Assembly: GCA_029933225.1 (NCBI GenBank) | Contig: JAOZOO010000003.1 | Coordinates: forward strand, 1-56,533 | Origin: Bacteroidales bacterium | Lineage (GTDB): Bacteria; Bacteroidota; Bacteroidia; Bacteroidales; F082 | Reading direction: 5' to 3' | DNA: 56,533 nt | In this document: piece by piece, positions 8,474 through 17,050 of the stretch | Position numbering within the stretch: the first letter of the stretch is position 1 | Layout of the letters: each line of letters opens with the position of its first letter | Position numbers and translations under genes: made by a program | Notes under the pieces: generated by a model | Databases searched by the model: none | Seen by the model: only the letters and a program-made list of their open reading frames with translations | What the model was told of the DNA's origin: nothing

Positions 8474-10027
8474 TCAGGTAACTATTTCCTCACCATTCTT
8501 GTTATAAAACTGATACTGCAAGAGGTGAAAATTATTCATCTCATTAACCTTGATCCATTTATGATATTTTTTAAACCACTTGAATTGTATTGAGTTGATT
8601 CCGCCTTTCTTCAGATAGGCATTAATATAAGGATGGACATACAGTGACAACGATTTTTCATTCTGATCTTTGATCAGGTATTCCAGGTTGTTTTCGATGT
8701 CATCAACAATAGTTAAGCTGTCTCTTATTTTTCCTGTTCCGTTACATACGGGACATTTTTCGAGTACCTGCACCGAGGTTTCCGGTCGGACGCGCTGGCG
8801 GGTAATCTGAACCAGTCCGAACCTGCTCGGGGGCAAAATAGTATGCTTGGCCCGGTCTTTGGCCATTTCCTCTTTAAGTTTTGCATACAGGGCTTTCCGG
8901 TGTTTCGACTCTTTCATATCAATGAAATCAACCACGATAATACCTCCCATGTCGCGCAGACGCAATTGACGGGCAATCTCGGCAGCCGATTCCAGGTTGA
9001 CGGTCAGGGCATTTTCTTCCTGCGAATTTTCTTTGTTCAAACGGTGTCCGCTGTTGACGTCTATCACATGCATGGCTTCGGTATGCTCGATGATGAGATA
9101 AACACCACTTTTGATGGTCACCGTTTTCCCGAACGAGTTTCTGAGTTGTTTTTCAATTCCAAAGTGTTCAAAAATAGGCGCCCGGCCTTTATACCGTTTG
9201 ACAATGTCCTTTTTATCCGGAGAAATCTGGGTGATATACGATTTGGCATCCTCGTACAATACCGGATCGTTGATGTAAACATTGTTGTAAGATTCATTCA
9301 GGTTGTCACGCAGCAGGGTGGAGGTGCGGTCGAGTTCGCTCAGCACCTTTTGTGGCGCATGAGCATTTGGTAATTTTTTGATCACTTTTTCCCATTTCTC
9401 AACCAGACTTCTTAAATCGGCGTCCAGTTCCGCGACCTTTTTGTTTTCGGCAACTGTCCTGATGATCACCCCGAAGTTCTGGGGCTTGATACTCATGATC
9501 AGTCTTTTAAGACGTGTCCTTTCGTCTTTGTTTTTGATTTTCTGGGAAACAGAAATCTTACTGGAGAAAGGCAACAGCACGAGAAACCTGCCGGGAAAAG
9601 AGATTTCGGAAGTAATTCGCGGTCCTTTGGTGGAAATGGGTTCTTTGGCAATCTGCACCAGGATGGGTTGTCCGTTGGTCAGCACCTGGGTTATTTTCCC
9701 TGTTTTTTCAATGTCTTTTTCGTTCCTGAAAGTTTCAAACATGGTCAGGTGGGCTTTGCCCTGCATAGCCAGTTTGGTGTATTTGTTCAGCGAACGTATC
9801 TGGGGGCCCAGGTCAAGGTAATGCAGAAAAGCGTCTTTTTCGTGACCAACGTCAACAAATGCCGCATTGAGTCCGGGCATTATTTTTTTTACTTTTCCAA
9901 GGAAAATATCTCCGACGCCAAACTCGTTTTTGTGTTTCTCTTCATGGAGTTCGACCAGGGCATTATCTTCCAGCAATGCAATCTTTACCTCTGAACCATT
10001 CGAATCTATGATTAATTCTTTGTTCAC
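8474..10027 (-). CDS. rng: Ribonuclease G/E family endoribonuclease
   Basis: This is a single-strand endoribonuclease acting in rRNA maturation and mRNA decay in the cytoplasm. The 517-residue protein has an N-terminal S1-type RNA-binding region (VGDIFLGKVKKIMPGLNAAFVDVG, about 37-60, written here in two parts by its anchors VGDIFLGK and AAFVDVG). The catalytic core includes HVIDVNSG and VVDFIDM, whose aspartates bind Mg2+. A CPVCNGTG motif near residue 435 corresponds to the zinc link used for dimerisation. It lacks the long disordered scaffold of E. coli RNase E, so it is RNase G-like in size. The start codon read here is GTG. A strong hairpin lies in the upstream leader. Confidence 0.93.
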   Translation of the reverse strand: MNKELIIDSNGSEVKIALLEDNALVELHEEKHKNEFGVGDIFLGKVKKIMPGLNAAFVDVGHEKDAFLHYLDLGPQIRSLNKYTKLAMQGKAHLTMFETFRNEKDIEKTGKITQVLTNGQPILVQIAKEPISTKGPRITSEISFPGRFLVLLPFSSKISVSQKIKNKDERTRLKRLIMSIKPQNFGVIIRTVAENKKVAELDADLRSLVEKWEKVIKKLPNAHAPQKVLSELDRTSTLLRDNLNESYNNVYINDPVLYEDAKSYITQISPDKKDIVKRYKGRAPIFEHFGIEKQLRNSFGKTVTIKSGVYLIIEHTEAMHVIDVNSGHRLNKENSQEENALTVNLESAAEIARQLRLRDMGGIIVVDFIDMKESKHRKALYAKLKEEMAKDRAKHTILPPSRFGLVQITRQRVRPETSVQVLEKCPVCNGTGKIRDSLTIVDDIENNLEYLIKDQNEKSLSLYVHPYINAYLKKGGINSIQFKWFKKYHKWIKVNEMNNFHLLQYQFYNKNGEEIVT

Positions 10028-10150
10028 AATAATTTATAATGTTATAACACTTAACAATGCTGCAATAGTTTTGATTCAGAAGAGGGGATAAATTATCAAA
10101 AACTACAACAGAAGTGCAAGAGGGGGATAATTTTAAACAGAAAAGAACGT

Positions 10151-10180
10151 GCACAGTACCTGACCGTTCAGGTACTGTGC
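10151..10180 (-). promoter_or_regulatory. Perfect hairpin between the small basic-protein gene and rng
   Basis: Two perfect 13-nt arms, GCACAGTACCTGA and its complement TCAGGTACTGTGC, are separated by four bases. On the minus strand it follows the small gene by about 20 nt and lies about 124 nt before the rng start. The run of T after it is weak, so it may be an inefficient terminator, an RNA processing site, or a leader element of rng. Confidence 0.7.
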
Positions 10181-10199
10181 TGAATGTTTTAAGAAATCT

Positions 10200-10289
10200 T
10201 TATTTCTTCTTATGCCTGTTCTTCCTCAAACGTTTTTTGCGTTTGTGGGTCGCCATCTTGTGCCTTTTCCTCTTTTTTCCGTTTGGCAT
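10200..10289 (-). CDS. 29-residue highly basic AURKAIP1/COX24-like small protein
   Basis: An ATG at 10289 opens a 29-codon frame ending in TAA: MPNGKKRKRHKMATHKRKKR, then LRKNRHKKK. Twenty of the 29 residues are Lys, Arg or His. The KRKRHKM-HKRKKR-RKNRHKK pattern matches the small Bacteroidota proteins annotated as AURKAIP1/COX24-domain, related to the tiny ribosomal proteins bS22/mS38; the family name is from memory, and a profile search would settle it. It lies 27 bp downstream of the HU gene on the same strand and is probably co-transcribed. It is too short for most ORF finders. A ribosome- or RNA-binding role is likely. Confidence 0.8.
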   Translation of the reverse strand: MPNGKKRKRHKMATHKRKKRLRKNRHKKK

Positions 10290-10316
10290 AATTTAATACT
10301 TTAAGATATTAATGAA

Positions 10317-10598
10317 TTAAAGATTGTTCTTTACTTCGTTAACAAAAGTTTTTGCAGGTTTGAAAGCGGGAATTTTGTGAGCCGGAATAATGATCGTTGT
10401 ATTTTTTGAAATGTTACGTCCGGTTTTTTCAGCTCTTTCTTTGATGATAAAGCTGCCAAATCCTCTTAAATAAATATTCTCACCGTTAACCATCGTTTCT
10501 TTAATGGTTTCCATGAAAGATTCTACTACTGCCTGAACAGCTACTTTTTCAATTCCTGTTTTGTTGGCGATCTCTGTTACGATTTCTGCTTTTGTCAT
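10317..10598 (-). CDS. HU family DNA-binding protein
   Basis: This is a 93-residue histone-like nucleoid protein that binds and bends DNA as a dimer. The sequence shows the N-terminal helices (MTKAEIVTEIANKTGIEKVA), the conserved strand signal GFGSFIIKERAEKTGRNISK (positions about 46-65), and the arm with IPAHKIPAFKPAKTF. The Pro that intercalates in DNA lies in the IPA segments. Length and motifs are normal for HU. It leads a small minus-strand unit with the 29-residue basic protein and perhaps rng. A promoter box lies about 50 nt upstream. Confidence 0.96.
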   Translation of the reverse strand: MTKAEIVTEIANKTGIEKVAVQAVVESFMETIKETMVNGENIYLRGFGSFIIKERAEKTGRNISKNTTIIIPAHKIPAFKPAKTFVNEVKNNL

Positions 10599-10646
10599 GT
10601 CTTTATTATTTTAAATAATTAACTATTAGATATTTATTTCGGGTCG

Positions 10647-10654
10647 CAAAAATA
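10647..10654 (-). promoter_or_regulatory. Promoter -7 box for the HU gene
   Basis: The minus strand reads TATTTTTG, matching TAnnTTTG, about 49 nt before the HU ATG. A TTG at 10670-10672 is somewhat too close (15 nt). The rest of the 337-base gap up to mutY is A/T-rich; it shows only a 9-bp inverted repeat (10814-10822 with 10872-10880) and no gene I can support. Confidence 0.4.
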
Positions 10655-10935
10655 TAACTTTTTTATTAACAATACATTTTTACGGTAAAATTTTCCAAAA
10701 AAATCTGAAAATTTCTTTTCTGCTGCCGGTTTTTCTGAAATTTTCACACCCTTTATATTCGCATCTGATTCTTCTTTTTACCACGGGTAAAATAAAAAAT
10801 ACCTTATTAAGTAGCAGATAATCAATAGATAAGAAACCTTCCTTCTGGAAAGACCGATAAACAGCACCTATAATTATCTGCAATCGGGACTAATTTCAAT
10901 GAATTAAATGTTTTTATTTGAAAAGAATTACTCGT

Positions 10936-12006
10936 ATGGAAATGTTCGGTCGGAAATTAATAAAATGGTATTTAAAAAATCAACGGAAACTGCCCTGGCG
11001 CGAGACAAAAGATCCTTATAGGATATGGCTTTCCGAAATTATCATGCAGCAAACAAGGGTCAGTCAGGGACTTGAGTACTACAGAAAATTTGTGAGCAAT
11101 TTTCCGGATGTGTTTTCACTAACCGCGGCACCGGAAACCAAAGTCTATAAATTATGGCAGGGGCTGGGGTATTATAACCGCGCGCAAAACCTGATGCAGG
11201 CTGCCCGGACAATTGCAAATGAATACCAGGGACAGTTCCCCGAAACCAAAGAGGAGCTGATGAAAATAAAAGGCATCGGCCCTTACACAGCAGCGGCAAT
11301 TGCTTCCATTGCTTTTGGAAAACCCGATCCGGTGGTGGACGGCAATGTGTTCAGGGTGCTGTCGAGGGTGTTTGGTATTGATACTCCATTAGATACTGCC
11401 AAAGGGAAAAAAGAATTTACCTCTCTTGCCGGGCGGTTGATGAAAGGACAGTCTCCGGGCGATTTTAACCAGGCGCTGATGGAATTTGGGGCTGTCTGGT
11501 GCAAACCCCGCAACCCGGATTGCGATCACTGTATCTTTTTTGAGGAATGTTACGCCCGGAAAAATAATATAGTTTCGCAACTGCCGGTAAAAAAACCAAA
11601 AACCAGGATCAAAGACCGGTTCTTTTATTATATGGTGGCTCAAACAAAAAACGGCGTTATCCTGATGAAAAAACGCGGGCCGGATGATATATGGAAAAAT
11701 CTTTACGATTTTCCTGTGATCGTTACGAATGAGCGAACCAAACCTTTGGAAAACCTGATCGCCTTATTTGAGAAGATATCTTTTAACGATATGATTTACA
11801 CTATAAAACACATCTCGAATGAATACATTCACCTGCTGACTCATCAGCGGATACACGCCGTATTTATCCGGCTTATTGTTGAAAACTTTCCGGAAAACAC
11901 ACCTGAAAATGATTTACTTTTGATAAATAAAAACGACATTGAAAAATATCCTGTACCCCGGCTTGTGGAGCAATATTTACAGGATCAAAAATTAATTAAA
12001 CATTAA
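10936..12006 (+). CDS. mutY: A/G-specific adenine DNA glycosylase MutY
   Basis: MutY removes adenine mispaired with 8-oxoguanine or guanine in base-excision repair. The 356-residue protein shows the catalytic Glu34 in LPWRETKDPYRIWLSEIIMQ, the helix-hairpin-helix KIKGIGPYTAAAI (about 111-123), and the catalytic Asp135 in VVDGNVFRV. The [4Fe-4S] ligands are Cys189, 196, 199 and 205 with C-x6-C-x2-C-x5-C spacing. A C-terminal NUDIX-like 8-oxoG recognition domain follows from about 225. I chose the ATG at 10936 because the longer frame needs a TTG at 10918; an ATG at 10942 is also possible. It is followed after 5 bp by ssb, an arrangement conserved in Bacteroidota. Confidence 0.95.
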   Translation: MEMFGRKLIKWYLKNQRKLPWRETKDPYRIWLSEIIMQQTRVSQGLEYYRKFVSNFPDVFSLTAAPETKVYKLWQGLGYYNRAQNLMQAARTIANEYQGQFPETKEELMKIKGIGPYTAAAIASIAFGKPDPVVDGNVFRVLSRVFGIDTPLDTAKGKKEFTSLAGRLMKGQSPGDFNQALMEFGAVWCKPRNPDCDHCIFFEECYARKNNIVSQLPVKKPKTRIKDRFFYYMVAQTKNGVILMKKRGPDDIWKNLYDFPVIVTNERTKPLENLIALFEKISFNDMIYTIKHISNEYIHLLTHQRIHAVFIRLIVENFPENTPENDLLLINKNDIEKYPVPRLVEQYLQDQKLIKH

Positions 12007-12011
12007 GAAAA

Positions 12012-12449
12012 ATGGCTGGATTAAACAAAGTAATTCTTATCGGAAGAATAGGAAAAGACCCCGATGTACACACCTTTGATGACGGAACAAAAAAAATAAG
12101 TTTTTCACTGGCAACCACCGAAAGCTACCGGAACAGTTCAGGCGACTGGGTTGATCAGACCGAGTGGCACAATATCGTCGGATTCCGTTATCTTGCTGAC
12201 AAAAGCGTTGCCAAAGGCGATTTGGTTTATATTGAGGGTAAGATCAAAACAAGAAAATACACTGACCGTGACGGAAACGACCGTTACATCACGGAGATCA
12301 TCGCTGACAAGATCAATATTCTGATCAGGAATCAGCCGGGTGGCAGAACATATCAGGCTGAAGAGCAGTCCGGTAACCAGAATCCTGTCGCTGACGCACC
12401 GGCTGATCCGCCCCAACAGGCAGCCCCCGAAGATGACCTTCCGTTTTAA
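12012..12449 (+). CDS. ssb: Single-stranded DNA-binding protein
   Basis: This 145-residue protein is an OB-fold SSB (about residues 1-105: MAGLNKVILIGRIGKDPDV, then WHNIVGFRYLAD and GDLVYIEGKIKTRKY). A Pro/Gln/Ala-rich linker and the acidic tip EDDLPF follow, which recruits repair and replication partners. It coats single-stranded DNA during replication, repair and recombination. It starts 5 bp after mutY. The short palindrome AAAAGAAG-a-CTTCTTTT overlaps its stop codon, and a strong promoter for gldE begins right after it, so ssb is probably the end of one transcript. Confidence 0.97.
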   Translation: MAGLNKVILIGRIGKDPDVHTFDDGTKKISFSLATTESYRNSSGDWVDQTEWHNIVGFRYLADKSVAKGDLVYIEGKIKTRKYTDRDGNDRYITEIIADKINILIRNQPGGRTYQAEEQSGNQNPVADAPADPPQQAAPEDDLPF

Positions 12450-12461
12450 AAGAAGACTTCT

Positions 12462-12493
12462 TTTGTTCACTATTGCTTTTGTTAGTAATTTTG
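12462..12493 (+). promoter_or_regulatory. Promoter for gldE-gldD
   Basis: TTTG (12462-12465), a 20-nt spacer and TAATTTTG (12486-12493) match the Bacteroidota sigma-ABfr consensus exactly. The start of transcription would be near 12500, about 22 nt before the gldE start codon. This separates motility genes from mutY-ssb. Confidence 0.7.
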
Positions 12494-12521
12494 CAACGGC
12501 ATAGTAACCAATAATAATATT

Positions 12522-13901
12522 TTGGAAGAAGTTGATTTAGATCCCTTGCTGAATACGTTTGTGCTGATTGACCGTTTTTTCACTGGTTTTCCGCCCGAAG
12601 CGATTATCTCGTTGGTTGTCCTTATCATACTTGTCGTTGCATCAGGATTGATATCCGGTTCCGAAACCGCTTTCTTTTCCCTTTCACCTGCCGACATCGA
12701 AACCCTTCGGTCGGGTAAACATGTGAAGGATAAAGAAATTATCAGGCTTCGCGACAACCCAAAGTATCTGCTGGCTACCATTTTGATAAGCAATAACTTT
12801 GTGAATGTGGCGATCGTCATGTTGTCGGCTTATTTTGCTTCCACGATATTCAACCTTCAGGTTTTTCCTGTTCTTGCATTTATTATCCAGGTAGTTGTCA
12901 TTACGTCGATCCTTTTGCTGTTTGGCGAGATCATGCCTAAAATCATGGCAAACAACCAGCCGGTCAGAATTGCCCGTATCATGGTCAGACCTTTGAAGAT
13001 ACTCATGGTACTGTTCAAACCCCTGAGCGCACCTTTGGTAAAATCAACTTCACTGATCGATAAAAAACTGATTTTAAAAAAACACGAGATTTCGCTGTCT
13101 GATATTTCGGATGCGATTGATCTGACGGTGGATGAGAGCGCTCCCGAAGAAGAGAAAATGATGTTGAAAAGCATCGCCACATTTGGCGAAATCGAAGCCA
13201 GCGAGATCATGCAGTCCAGGGTAAATGTCACGGCCATAAGCATTGACCTTTCGCTTGACGAGGTCATGGAAACCGTTAAACAATCCGGGTTTTCACGTAT
13301 TCCGGTTTACAAGGAGACATTTGACAACGTGGAAGGGGTTTTGTACATTAAAGATTTGCTGCCATACATTGATAAACAGGAGGAAGTGGATTGGAAAAGC
13401 CTGGTCAGGCCGGCATTCTTTGTGCCTGAAAACAAAAAAATAAATGACCTTCTGCAGGAATTCAGGCAAAAGAAAATACACCTCGCTATTGTGGTGGACG
13501 AATATGGCGGCACGTCAGGCATCATCACCCTCGAAGACATAATTGAAGAGATTGTCGGTGAGATCAGCGATGAATTTGACAAAAGCGAGAAACAGTTCGA
13601 ATACCGGAAAGTGGCAAAAAATACATATATCTTTGAGGCCAAAACTTTATTGAATGACCTTTGCAAGGTAATCGAAGTGGATGATGATTATTTTGATGAA
13701 TCAAAAGGAATGGCTGATTCTCTCGGAGGGCTGATTTTGGAACTGCTTGAGAAAATACCGGAGAAAGATACCCAGGTGATTTATAAAGATATTGAGTTCA
13801 CAATAGTGGATGTCGATGAACGGAAGATCAATAAAGTTAAGGTTAAACTGAATAAAAAAAATGCGAATCCGCAGGATACTTCAAAGAACGATAAAGAATA
13901 A
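12522..13901 (+). CDS. gldE: Gliding-motility-associated protein GldE (CNNM/CorC type)
   Basis: The 459-residue inner-membrane protein has an N-terminal DUF21 membrane domain (about 24-200, with GSETAFFSLSPAD and the following hydrophobic segments), a CBS-domain pair (about 215-345, SRIPVYKETFDNVEGVLYIK and YGGTSGIITLEDIIEEIVGE), and a CorC_HlyC domain at the end. These are features of CNNM/CorC ion-transport-related proteins. In Flavobacterium johnsoniae GldE is associated with gliding and suppresses defects of gldB; its biochemical role is unsettled. The frame starts with TTG, which fits the promoter 30 bp upstream; I see no better start. Its last 41 bp overlap gldD. The ssb-gldE-gldD order supports the name. 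Confidence 0.9.
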   Translation: MEEVDLDPLLNTFVLIDRFFTGFPPEAIISLVVLIILVVASGLISGSETAFFSLSPADIETLRSGKHVKDKEIIRLRDNPKYLLATILISNNFVNVAIVMLSAYFASTIFNLQVFPVLAFIIQVVVITSILLLFGEIMPKIMANNQPVRIARIMVRPLKILMVLFKPLSAPLVKSTSLIDKKLILKKHEISLSDISDAIDLTVDESAPEEEKMMLKSIATFGEIEASEIMQSRVNVTAISIDLSLDEVMETVKQSGFSRIPVYKETFDNVEGVLYIKDLLPYIDKQEEVDWKSLVRPAFFVPENKKINDLLQEFRQKKIHLAIVVDEYGGTSGIITLEDIIEEIVGEISDEFDKSEKQFEYRKVAKNTYIFEAKTLLNDLCKVIEVDDDYFDESKGMADSLGGLILELLEKIPEKDTQVIYKDIEFTIVDVDERKINKVKVKLNKKNANPQDTSKNDKE

Positions 13902-14502
13902 CACCGCAGCTTTATTATTAAGGACCGGACTTTTTGTTCTTTTCCTTTCCGTAATGCTTGTTTCGTGCGAGCAGTCGTACACGCCCAAACCAAAAGGCTA
14001 TTTCCGAATCGATCTGCCTGAAAAACAATACATCCCGTTCGATTCCACTTTTCCCTATTCTTTTGAACGGCCTGTTTATACGATAATAACTCCTGATCCG
14101 TATTCTCCGGACCAACCTTACTGGATCAATCTGAATTTTCCAGCTTTCAAAGCCACCCTTTATATCAGTTATAAAAAAGTTACAGGCAACCTTTCCACCT
14201 ATTTGGATGACTCATATACAATGGTAACAAAACACATTCCCAAAGCAGATGCCATCAACACCTATCAGGTTATGGACACGGCACGTAAGGTTTACGGGCT
14301 GATCTATCGTCTGGAAGGCAGCGGGACAGCATCACCCTATCAGTTTTTTCTGACCGACAGCACGAAAAATTTCATGCGCGGGTCGCTATATTTCAACACG
14401 GTTCCCAACAACGATTCACTGGAGCCTGTCATTAATTTTATCACAAAAGACATTGATCACTTAATTGATACATTTCATTGGAAAACAGTGAAACAACACT
14501 GA
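13861..14502 (+). CDS. gldD: Gliding motility lipoprotein GldD
   Basis: The 213-residue protein has a lipoprotein signal ending in the lipobox LVSC, followed by EQSYTPKPKGYFRIDLPEKQ, which is characteristic of GldD. GldD is essential for gliding and for type IX secretion in Flavobacterium, and acts from the cell envelope. The ATG at 13861 is the only plausible start that keeps the whole signal peptide, so the gene overlaps gldE by 41 bp. That implies translational coupling. The next gene encodes a secreted enzyme with a type IX sorting domain, a sensible cargo for the same system. Confidence 0.92.
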   Translation: MRIRRILQRTIKNNTAALLLRTGLFVLFLSVMLVSCEQSYTPKPKGYFRIDLPEKQYIPFDSTFPYSFERPVYTIITPDPYSPDQPYWINLNFPAFKATLYISYKKVTGNLSTYLDDSYTMVTKHIPKADAINTYQVMDTARKVYGLIYRLEGSGTASPYQFFLTDSTKNFMRGSLYFNTVPNNDSLEPVINFITKDIDHLIDTFHWKTVKQH

Positions 14503-14547
14503 ATGACAATGAGCAATACAAACCGACTTACAATTAAAAACAAAAAA

Positions 14548-16911
14548 ATGAAACACTTTTTTTCCTTATTACTTATCCTGCTTTTTAGCATAAGCCTTTT
14601 TGCCCAGCCATCATATAAACGGGTCAGGATTGACCTGAAACAAACCTCTTTGTCACAGATTGCCGCAGCCGGTATTGATGTGACCGAAGGCTTTTTAAAG
14701 AAAGGGGCATTTTTTGAAACCGATCTTTCAACCGGTGAGATATCCAGGTTGAATCAGGAAGGAATCGGCACAACAGTAGTCATCGAAGACGTTTCAAAAT
14801 TTTATACCGATCGTCTGGCACAGGAAAAAAACATGAAAATAAAACGTAACCGGGATGAAGAATGGACTGTTCCCGAAAACTGGGAATACGGCTCAATGGG
14901 TGGTTACTATACACTGGATGAGGTTTACCGCGAGTTGGACTCGATGGCTGCCAAATATCCTGATCTGATCACGGTACGTGAAGCCATCTCTGATGATACG
15001 CTCACCGAAGAAAACCGGAAGATGTGGTGGGTAAAAATATCGGATAACCCGCAAACCGATGAAGAAGAACCTGAAATATTATATACGGCAGTGCATCATG
15101 CAAGGGAAGTTATGAGTGTTCAGCAACTGGTATTTTACATGTGGTATGTACTTGAAAACTATGAAACGGATTCGGTCATCCATTACATTGTTGACAATAC
15201 TCAAATGTATTTTATCCCTGTTTTAAACCCTGACGGTTATGAATACAATCATACGACAAATCCAAACGGCGGCGGCATGTGGCGCAAAAACAGAAGAGAT
15301 AATGGCGATGGAACGTATGGCGTGGACCTGAACAGAAATTACGGTTATTACTGGGGTTACAATGATATTGGTTCGTCTCCTTACACCTCTGATGAAACCT
15401 ATCGCGGTGTGGCTGCTTTTTCGGAATCGGAAACCAAAAATATCCGGGATTTCTGCAATGCGCATGAATTCCTGTTCACCATTAACTACCACTCTTACAG
15501 CAATCTGCTTTTATCACCCTGGGGTTACACTTCAAATCTGCCACCCGATAATGACAACTTTCTAGCCTTTGCCGATTACATGACCATGGAAAATAATTAC
15601 ACCTACGGTCCGGCAAATGTTACTATTTATGAAGTGAATGGCGATTCGGATGACTGGATGTATGGAGAGCAGGACACCAAAGATGCCATTTATGCATTTA
15701 CTGCCGAAGTAGGAAACAGCAATGATGGATTCTGGCCGCCGGTTTCACGGATCATTCCATTGTGCCAGAATCAGATGTGGCAGAATATTTCCATGGCCAT
15801 GCTGGCAGGAAAATTTGCAAGGGTCAGCAACCTGTCTCCGCTTCTGACCGACCAAACAGAAAATTATGCCGATTTCAATATTCAACGGCTGGGATTGTCC
15901 GACTCAGGTTCTTTTACCGTATCCGTAACTCCGCTGGATGATCATATTGTTGAAACCGGCGATCCGGTTACCTTTAACGACCTGGCTTTGCTCGAAACAA
16001 AAACAGACTCGGTGTTTTATCTGCTGGATGCGGACATTGAAGAAGGAACCGTGTTCAGTTATCTTTTATCAGTAAACAATGGAAGTATTGTTTTTTCCGA
16101 CACCATTACCCGGGTTTACGGTAACGAGGTGGTTATTTTTTCTGACAGTTGCGAGAACATGGATTACTGGACTTCCGCAAAATGGAATACAACTACTGAA
16201 GAATACTATTCGCCGGAGCACTCCATAACCGATTCACCCAACGGAGATTATAAAGCCGGAGTAACCAGTACAGTTACGCTGGATACGGTTATTGATTTGA
16301 CCAATGTCAGCATGGCGTTTTTGCATTATCAGGCAAAATGGGACATTGAAGCCGGTTTTGATTATGTTCAGAACCAGGTGAAAAATGCAGATGGCGGAAC
16401 GTGGACTCCCATGAGCGGACAATATTCTTCTTACGGAAATTATTATCTCGATCCGGGCGATCCGGTTTATGATGGTGTCCAGGAGGACTGGGTCTATGAA
16501 ACGATTGATCTGATGGATTTCGCCGGTTCACGAATATCCGTAAGGTTTTTGTTGAAAACCGATTATTACGTACAGGCCGACGGTTTTTATTTTGATGACT
16601 TTTCCGTTTCGGTGATTTCAAACCTGACCGGGATCACTCCCGCAAAGGCGAATGATACCGGTTTGTTTGTTTCCGGGGCCTATCCGAATCCCACATTCGA
16701 TGTATTGCATGTTCAGTACAAAACGGAAAATAATAACGGGGTACAATTTGAATTATACGATGTGTCCGGTCATCTTTTGAAACGGATTATATTGAATGAT
16801 AGCCAGGGTGTATTAAAAATAAATGTTGCAGGCTTTCAGAAAGGAATTTATTATTTCAGGCTGACAAACGGCAACCGGGTTTCGAAAACCATGAAATTCG
16901 TAAAACTATGA
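14548..16911 (+). CDS. Secreted M14 family zinc carboxypeptidase with type IX sorting domain
   Basis: The 787-residue protein starts with a signal peptide (MKHFFSLLLILLFSISLFAQ). The M14 catalytic domain spans about 110-400: zinc ligands His184 and Glu187 in HHARE, His315 in NYHSYSN, and the catalytic Glu387 in FTAEVGN. Middle residues, about 480-690, look like beta-rich jelly-roll modules. The last 80 residues (GAYPNPTFDVLHVQY and ELYDVSGHLLKR, ending KTMKFVKL) are a type A sorting domain for type IX secretion. It should cleave C-terminal residues from peptides at the cell surface. An upstream in-frame ATG at 14503 touches the gldD stop; I preferred 14548 because it puts the signal peptide at the very N-terminus. 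Confidence 0.92.
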   Translation: MKHFFSLLLILLFSISLFAQPSYKRVRIDLKQTSLSQIAAAGIDVTEGFLKKGAFFETDLSTGEISRLNQEGIGTTVVIEDVSKFYTDRLAQEKNMKIKRNRDEEWTVPENWEYGSMGGYYTLDEVYRELDSMAAKYPDLITVREAISDDTLTEENRKMWWVKISDNPQTDEEEPEILYTAVHHAREVMSVQQLVFYMWYVLENYETDSVIHYIVDNTQMYFIPVLNPDGYEYNHTTNPNGGGMWRKNRRDNGDGTYGVDLNRNYGYYWGYNDIGSSPYTSDETYRGVAAFSESETKNIRDFCNAHEFLFTINYHSYSNLLLSPWGYTSNLPPDNDNFLAFADYMTMENNYTYGPANVTIYEVNGDSDDWMYGEQDTKDAIYAFTAEVGNSNDGFWPPVSRIIPLCQNQMWQNISMAMLAGKFARVSNLSPLLTDQTENYADFNIQRLGLSDSGSFTVSVTPLDDHIVETGDPVTFNDLALLETKTDSVFYLLDADIEEGTVFSYLLSVNNGSIVFSDTITRVYGNEVVIFSDSCENMDYWTSAKWNTTTEEYYSPEHSITDSPNGDYKAGVTSTVTLDTVIDLTNVSMAFLHYQAKWDIEAGFDYVQNQVKNADGGTWTPMSGQYSSYGNYYLDPGDPVYDGVQEDWVYETIDLMDFAGSRISVRFLLKTDYYVQADGFYFDDFSVSVISNLTGITPAKANDTGLFVSGAYPNPTFDVLHVQYKTENNNGVQFELYDVSGHLLKRIILNDSQGVLKINVAGFQKGIYYFRLTNGNRVSKTMKFVKL

Positions 16912-17050
16912 TCTTTCTCTGATTTCCATAGCATAAAGAATTTGTATTGACAGGTAGGTTCAAAGATCAAAACGTGTTTTTACAAGTAGTCCTGCGCAAT
17001 TATCAGCGTCAAATCATTTTTATTACTTTTACCGGCCTGAAAAATTGAAG

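Noticed and set aside
10680-10883. 67-codon minus-strand frame upstream of HU
   Set aside because: A/T-rich, no recognisable family, no promoter, and it lies in the control region of HU and mutY.
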